Positions 25,935-29,166 of a DNA stretch of 29,166 nt are shown here, piece by piece (within the stretch, counting starts at the first letter, position 1; each line of letters opens with the position of its first letter). This DNA comes from Candidatus Melainabacteria bacterium (GTDB lineage: Bacteria > Cyanobacteriota > Vampirovibrionia > Vampirovibrionales > JAJTHC01): positions 1-29,166 of the forward strand of contig JAPLIO010000182.1 in the NCBI GenBank assembly GCA_026389055.1, given 5' to 3'. The notes under the pieces are model-generated. The model was not told where the DNA came from and did not search any database. It saw only the letters and a list, made by a program, of their open reading frames with translations. Both the position numbers and the translations under genes were made by a program.

Positions 25935-26448
25935 TAAAGGGGTTATTTAGTCCAATAAATCTTAAAAATGGGGGGATTACTAATGAGAGGGAAAGAGAGA
26001 AAAAATAAAAGGCATAGGCAAAAATAAAATGAACCAGCCTTAGCAACCATGTTACTTTTGCTATAAATAGAGAATAATAAAACGAATACCTGTTAAACGG
26101 ATAAAACAAGCTCAAGCCATTGTTGTGCGTTCTAACTCTAAAAAAGAGAGAGAGAGAGTCAATACCCAAAGACGAACAGAGCTGAGAGAAAACAATTTAG
26201 TAACTGTCCTCTTTAACATAACACAAAGTCTTTTTTTTGCAAGTAGTTTTACAAAAAACTTCTATACCATATGCTGTAGCTTCCTTCAGATGAACCTCTA
26301 TTGGTTCGACTCTATTATTGTAGATGGTTTTTTTAAAAAACTATCGAACTTTTCTCTCTCTCTCTTTCCCGATAGACAGGTGTTAGTGCTTAACCGTACT
26401 AGCACCCTTATTTTTTGGGCTTTTTTCGGGTTTTATTTGAGCTTAATC
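25935..26448. other. Intergenic region with purine/pyrimidine tracts
   Basis: AT-rich region with no convincing gene; a 113-codon frame at 26125-26466 is of odd composition and spans simple repeats. It must hold the promoter of the minus-strand operon. Three homopurine or homopyrimidine tracts are present: about 25985-26005 (GA-rich), 26139-26158 (GAGAGA run) and 26350-26367 (CTCTCT run). Confidence 0.5.
26139..26376. repeat. Inverted GA/CT tracts plus CTATCG/CGATAG hairpin
   Basis: An A6-(GA)6 run at 26139-26158 is complementary to the CT tract at 26350-26367, about 190 bp away. The CT tract is itself enclosed by CTATCG (26341-26346) and CGATAG (26371-26376). The arrangement could fold as a hairpin or form H-DNA; no gene is inside. 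Confidence 0.4.
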
Positions 26449-26470
26449 TATTCAAAGATTGAATAGCGTT
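26449..26470 (+). repeat. Solo copy of the repeat end, CTATTCAAAGATTGAATAG
   Basis: CTATTCAA-AGA-TTGAATAG is a perfect 8-bp hairpin followed by CGT. It matches the repeat end at 12658-12679 (ATTCAAAGTTTGAATAGCGT) and, more loosely, the ends of the structured repeats on either side of the histidine kinase. Confidence 0.5.
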
Positions 26471-26535
26471 TTGTGGGCTACAGCTAAGCTAGAAGTTCTA
26501 CGTAGCTTTCCGTTTTAAGATGGTGTGGGCATATG

Positions 26536-26800
26536 ATACCCATTAATAGTTAAAATAGCTTAAGCGTTCAAACCAGCCAGTAGGAACGACCATCGCATTT
26601 GTCCTGCAGCTGCCGATGCGTTCCGTCCACCGAAGGGGAAAAAAGAACATCTCTCCTTCCATGCCCTTGTGGCATAGAGGGGTGGCTTTTTTGGTTTTTC
26701 AGGGGATGCCCAGGCAGGCATCCCCTGAAAAACCAACCAGCTAAAGACTGAAACAACAATCGATGAAAGAACACGCTATTTAATCTGTGAATTGGTATAA
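26536..26800 (+). repeat. Structured repeat, left copy (about 265 bp)
   Basis: Left end ATACCCATTAATAGTTAAAATAGC (26536-26559, split here as ATACCCATTAATAG then TTAAAATAGC) faces the inverted right end at 26771-26800. Inside are three hairpins. The first pairs GGAACG..CATCG with CGATG..CGTTCC (26583-26624). The second is ATGCC/GGCAT inside CTCT/AGAG (26651-26679). The third is a perfect 20-bp stem, bases 26691-26710 with 26717-26736 and loop CAGGCA. Bases 26731-26800 match the right copy at 69 of 70 positions in inverted orientation. No protein is encoded; the reverse-strand frame across it is an artefact. Confidence 0.7.
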
Positions 26801-26816
26801 CAACAAACGTCAGATA

Positions 26817-26834
26817 GTAGGCATACAAGCCTAC
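26817..26834 (+). promoter_or_regulatory. Hairpin in the histidine kinase leader
   Basis: GTAGGC-ATACAA-GCCTAC, a perfect 6-bp stem, lies 80 bp before the kinase start. TATACT near 26866 could be the -10 box of its promoter, but no good -35 is seen. The hairpin could be the terminator for anything entering from the left, since an A-rich stretch rather than a T-run follows on this strand. Confidence 0.3.
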
Positions 26835-26913
26835 AACAAAAAAGACTTTTTTAGGTACCTCTGTTATACTAAAAGTATTTAGAAAAGATAGAACCATTGG
26901 ATAAACATCCCCT

Positions 26914-28839
26914 ATGATGCTCGCCCTAGAGTTTCGCACTTCAGCCACAGAGAATCTTACCCCCCTTCCTTCGGGGAAGGGTAAGAAGTCTAGTGTTAGT
27001 GGTACTTTTACAAAAAAATATTGGCAATTAACCGCCGAAAGTAAGCTGATGTTTGCTGTGGTTTTTGTGCTGACTGCTATTATGTGTGGCATCGGGTTTT
27101 TTATCTTTACCTACTACGCCAAAAAAATTGACGAAAAATACGACGAAACAGGCAGGGTACTAGCCCAAACTGTTGCAGGGCAAGGGCAATTAGCCCTTAG
27201 CAGCCCTAATAATAGTGGGGCTTTGCTAAAAACACAACTGAAACGCCTCACTCATGCCGTACTAGAATCTACCCCTGATGTGGCTGCCATTGAATTTTAT
27301 GATGCTTCTGGGCAGGAAGTTTACGTTGAAGTGCGGGCAGGGTTAGAAAAAGAAACGCTTATTTCAGATTACACTGCCCCTATTCGTCAAGGCGTTAAGC
27401 CCCTAGGCATGGTACATGTCAAGCTAACAGGCGATATTCGGGCAGGGTTGATTACTTCAACCAAATACTTTTTAATTCTGCCTTTTATTGGAGCGTGGTT
27501 ATTTGCCTTGTTGTTTACGTTTACTGTTAGTTATATCTGGACAAAACATTTGAATGTGCTAGTTAACGGCGTTCGAAAAGTGTCTTCAGGGGAATTTGGG
27601 TTTCAAATTCCTGCTCGGGAGTTATGGGGGCAAGTACAACAACTGGCGTTTGCCTTTAACGATATGTCCAATCGTCTCAAAGTGTATGAAAATCAAAATA
27701 TTGAATCGCTCACGTTTGAGCGAAACAAACTAGAAGCGGTATTACTTTCAATTGCTGATGGGGTGCTGGTTTGCGACGATCAAAATCGAGTGGTTATTTT
27801 GAACGATACCGCCACGGAAATGCTAGCCATTGAACATCCGCAAGACTTTTTGGGTACCGAATTGGAAGCCTATATTTCAGAAACAGAAGAAGCGGAACAG
27901 CTCTTTCAGCCTGTTTTGAAGGCGTTTGAAACTTACCAGCAGGATTTAGCCAATGGCAAACTACTTTCGCAAGGCAATGCTCCGTTTTCGCATTTGCTTA
28001 GCTTGCCTGAAAAATCGGTGCGGCTATTACTTTCCCCTATTCGAGATTCTGCTTATAACCACCTTGGTTTTGTGATGATTATGCACGATATTACCAAAGA
28101 ACGGGAAGTGGATAAGCTGAAAACAGATTTCATTTCCAACGTTTCCCATGAGCTTCGCACCCCTGTTACCACCGTGAAAAGCTATGTAGATACCCTCTAT
28201 TTTCACCGAAATGAACTGGATGCGGATACGTTTCAAGAGTTTATGGAAACAGTCTATGTTGAAACGGAACGCCTGAAACGCTTGGTTAATGATATTTTAG
28301 ATTTTTCTCGGTTAGATGAAGGCGGTGTGGCTTTAGAACGCGAATGGCAAGATGTTGCCCCAATTATTAACCTAACGGTACACTCCATTCGGGTGCTGGC
28401 GGAAAAGAAAGAGTTAACGCTGACTACCGCCTTGGAATCCAACTTGCCTGCGGTTTTCATCAATGCGGATGCGATTGAACGGGTGCTTCGCAACTTACTT
28501 TCTAACGCCATTAAATACACGCCTGAAGGCGGTAGAATTAAGGTAAAGGCGGAAGTTAGTAGCAATGGGCAGGCGTTGGAACTTTCGGTGGAAGATAATG
28601 GGTTGGGTATTCCTGCAGAGCATTTGCCTCGCATTTTTGATCGATTTTATCGGGTTGAAAATAAGGTGCATACCGTCAAAGGTACAGGGTTGGGCTTGCA
28701 TTTGGTGAAAATAACCATTGAAAAACACCATGAAGGCAGGGTGTTTGTACATTCTAAAGAAGGGGTGGGGTCTATTTTTGGCTTTGAATTACCGTTAAGC
28801 CCCCTGCTTACTACTGAGCAAGAGTTCTCCGCCGTATAG
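26914..28839 (+). CDS. Sensor histidine kinase (WalK/PhoR type, with HAMP and PAS)
   Basis: 641 residues. Order: helix 1 near 46-68 (MFAVVFVLTAIMCGIGFF), an extracytoplasmic sensor of about 120 residues, helix 2 near 187-209, HAMP near 210-262, a PAS domain (LSIADGVLVCDDQNRVVILN), HisKA with phospho-acceptor H412 (SNVSHELRTPVTTVKSY), and HATPase_c with N box NAIKYTPEGG, G1 DNGLGIP near 560 and G2 GTGLGLH near 590. It autophosphorylates and passes phosphate to a response regulator, which is not in the window. The start is two tandem ATGs at 26914. The first 45 residues are polar and include a hairpin-coded LTPLPSGKGKK, so a later start is possible. It is bracketed by inverted repeats. Confidence 0.92.
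   Translation: MMLALEFRTSATENLTPLPSGKGKKSSVSGTFTKKYWQLTAESKLMFAVVFVLTAIMCGIGFFIFTYYAKKIDEKYDETGRVLAQTVAGQGQLALSSPNNSGALLKTQLKRLTHAVLESTPDVAAIEFYDASGQEVYVEVRAGLEKETLISDYTAPIRQGVKPLGMVHVKLTGDIRAGLITSTKYFLILPFIGAWLFALLFTFTVSYIWTKHLNVLVNGVRKVSSGEFGFQIPARELWGQVQQLAFAFNDMSNRLKVYENQNIESLTFERNKLEAVLLSIADGVLVCDDQNRVVILNDTATEMLAIEHPQDFLGTELEAYISETEEAEQLFQPVLKAFETYQQDLANGKLLSQGNAPFSHLLSLPEKSVRLLLSPIRDSAYNHLGFVMIMHDITKEREVDKLKTDFISNVSHELRTPVTTVKSYVDTLYFHRNELDADTFQEFMETVYVETERLKRLVNDILDFSRLDEGGVALEREWQDVAPIINLTVHSIRVLAEKKELTLTTALESNLPAVFINADAIERVLRNLLSNAIKYTPEGGRIKVKAEVSSNGQALELSVEDNGLGIPAEHLPRIFDRFYRVENKVHTVKGTGLGLHLVKITIEKHHEGRVFVHSKEGVGSIFGFELPLSPLLTTEQEFSAV
26956..26985 (+). repeat. GC-rich hairpin within the 5' codons of the histidine kinase
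   Basis: CTTACC pairs with GGTAAG, and CTTCC with GGAAG inside, around a TTCGG loop, with a CCC bulge. It encodes LTPLPSGKGKK, a peptide resembling read-through of intergenic hairpin repeats. It could fold in the message and limit ribosome access. Confidence 0.45.
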
Positions 28840-28875
28840 TATAGCTATTCCAAAAACTAATGAGCTAACCCACTC

Positions 28876-28915
28876 CTTTCTGTAGGGACGCGATAAATCG
28901 AACTTCTACAGAAAG
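28876..28915 (+). repeat. Decayed REP-like hairpin after the histidine kinase
   Basis: CTTTCTGTAG and CTACAGAAAG form a perfect 10-bp stem; inside, CGAT-AA-ATCG forms a second stem. TGTAGGGACGCGATAAATCG is the left arm of a familiar hairpin repeat whose right arm has drifted. It lies 37 bp after the kinase stop and may act as its terminator. It shares the TGTAGGG start with 22568-22596. Confidence 0.55.
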
Positions 28916-28923
28916 AAAGTTAT

Positions 28924-29166
28924 ACGCTATTCCTATTTGAAAATGGTATTATACCCATTCACAGATTAAATAGCGTGTTCTTTCATCGATTGTTGTTTCA
29001 GTCTTTAGCTGGTTGGTTTGTCGGGGGGGGGGCTGTTTGGGCACCCCCCAACACGCTTTTTAATTTTTTTGGACAAATTCAGGGGCAAGCCCCTAAAAAC
29101 CCCCAAAAAGCCACCCGCCTATGCCACCAGAAGGGCATTGACGGCGGGATGTTCTTTTTGCCCCTT
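28924..29166 (-). repeat. Structured repeat, right copy, inverted and cut by the window end
   Basis: Bases 28949-29018 are the inverted match of 26731-26800. Further out are AGGGGC-AA-GCCCCT (29081-29094) and ATGCC/GGCAT inside CCCGCC/GGCGGG (29114-29148), the counterparts of the left copy's hairpins with different stem sequences. About 50 bp are extra here, including a run of ten G (29023-29032) and another end-like motif, ACACGCTTTTTAAT. At 28924-28976 an opposed end copy makes a 53-bp imperfect palindrome (ACGCTAT ... ATAGCGT). Confidence 0.68.

Noticed and set aside
26125..26466. 113-codon plus-strand ORF
   Set aside because: It starts at GTG without a ribosome site, is rich in Phe/Ser/Leu from AT and CT tracts, and spans simple repeats.
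26568..27092. 174-codon minus-strand ORF
   Set aside because: It runs through the structured repeat and into the histidine kinase start; composition follows the repeat.
1..29166. CRISPR array, rRNA or phage module
   Set aside because: No regularly spaced direct repeats, rRNA-like sequence or phage structural genes were seen.

Overview
This window looks like one contig of a moderately AT-rich bacterium, dense with genes and with fermentative metabolism. The opening gene order (ribosomal protein L33, tRNA-Trp, SecE, NusG) is the classic bacterial translation/secretion/transcription cluster. A two-gene pyruvate:ferredoxin oxidoreductase, a GlgX debranching enzyme and an LCP wall-polymer ligase fit an anaerobic, glycogen-storing, walled cell. 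The short hairpin repeats resemble ones common in cyanobacterial genomes, and several unrecognised proteins have no obvious family. A non-photosynthetic cyanobacterial relative (Melainabacteria/Vampirovibrio type) is my best guess, but it is inference only.

Layout. 1-99 (minus): 5' end of an IS5-like transposase, cut by the window edge. 319-2836 (plus): rpmG, tRNA-Trp, secE, nusG, an ArsC/Spx-fold protein, a 25-codon ORF coupled by ATGA to an unknown 195-aa protein. 3074-9331 (plus): a SWIM-SNF2 helicase, an LCP protein and an exported protein, closed by a terminator at 9402. 9438-10342 (plus): a frameshifted membrane protein and a small secreted repeat protein. 10461-12653: glgX. 12706-13152 (minus): a glycine-zipper membrane protein. 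13307-17480 (plus): a surface-glycan cluster of a GT-C transferase, a GT4 transferase and a broken PIG-L deacetylase that carries a 144-bp MITE. 17642-21427 (plus): PFOR in two polypeptides, followed by a second 144-bp MITE and a strong hairpin terminator. 21680-22537: an unknown protein. 22640-25934 (minus): two long unknown membrane proteins, translationally coupled, and a frameshifted birA. 25935-26913: a repeat-rich intergenic region. 26914-28839 (plus): a WalK/PhoR-type sensor histidine kinase. It sits between inverted copies of a structured repeat, the second of which runs off the window.

What stands out. (1) Nine genes begin with a tandem run of two to five ATG codons. (2) Inverted copies of a multi-hairpin repeat flank the histidine kinase; 70 bp is almost identical, and the hairpin arms have changed while keeping their pairing. 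(3) A MITE pair with 3-bp target duplications is present; removing one copy plus one duplication rejoins the interrupted frame of the PIG-L gene. (4) birA is out of frame at an A7 tract where A8 would restore it. (5) A coupled pair of unknown membrane proteins may be ancient duplicates.
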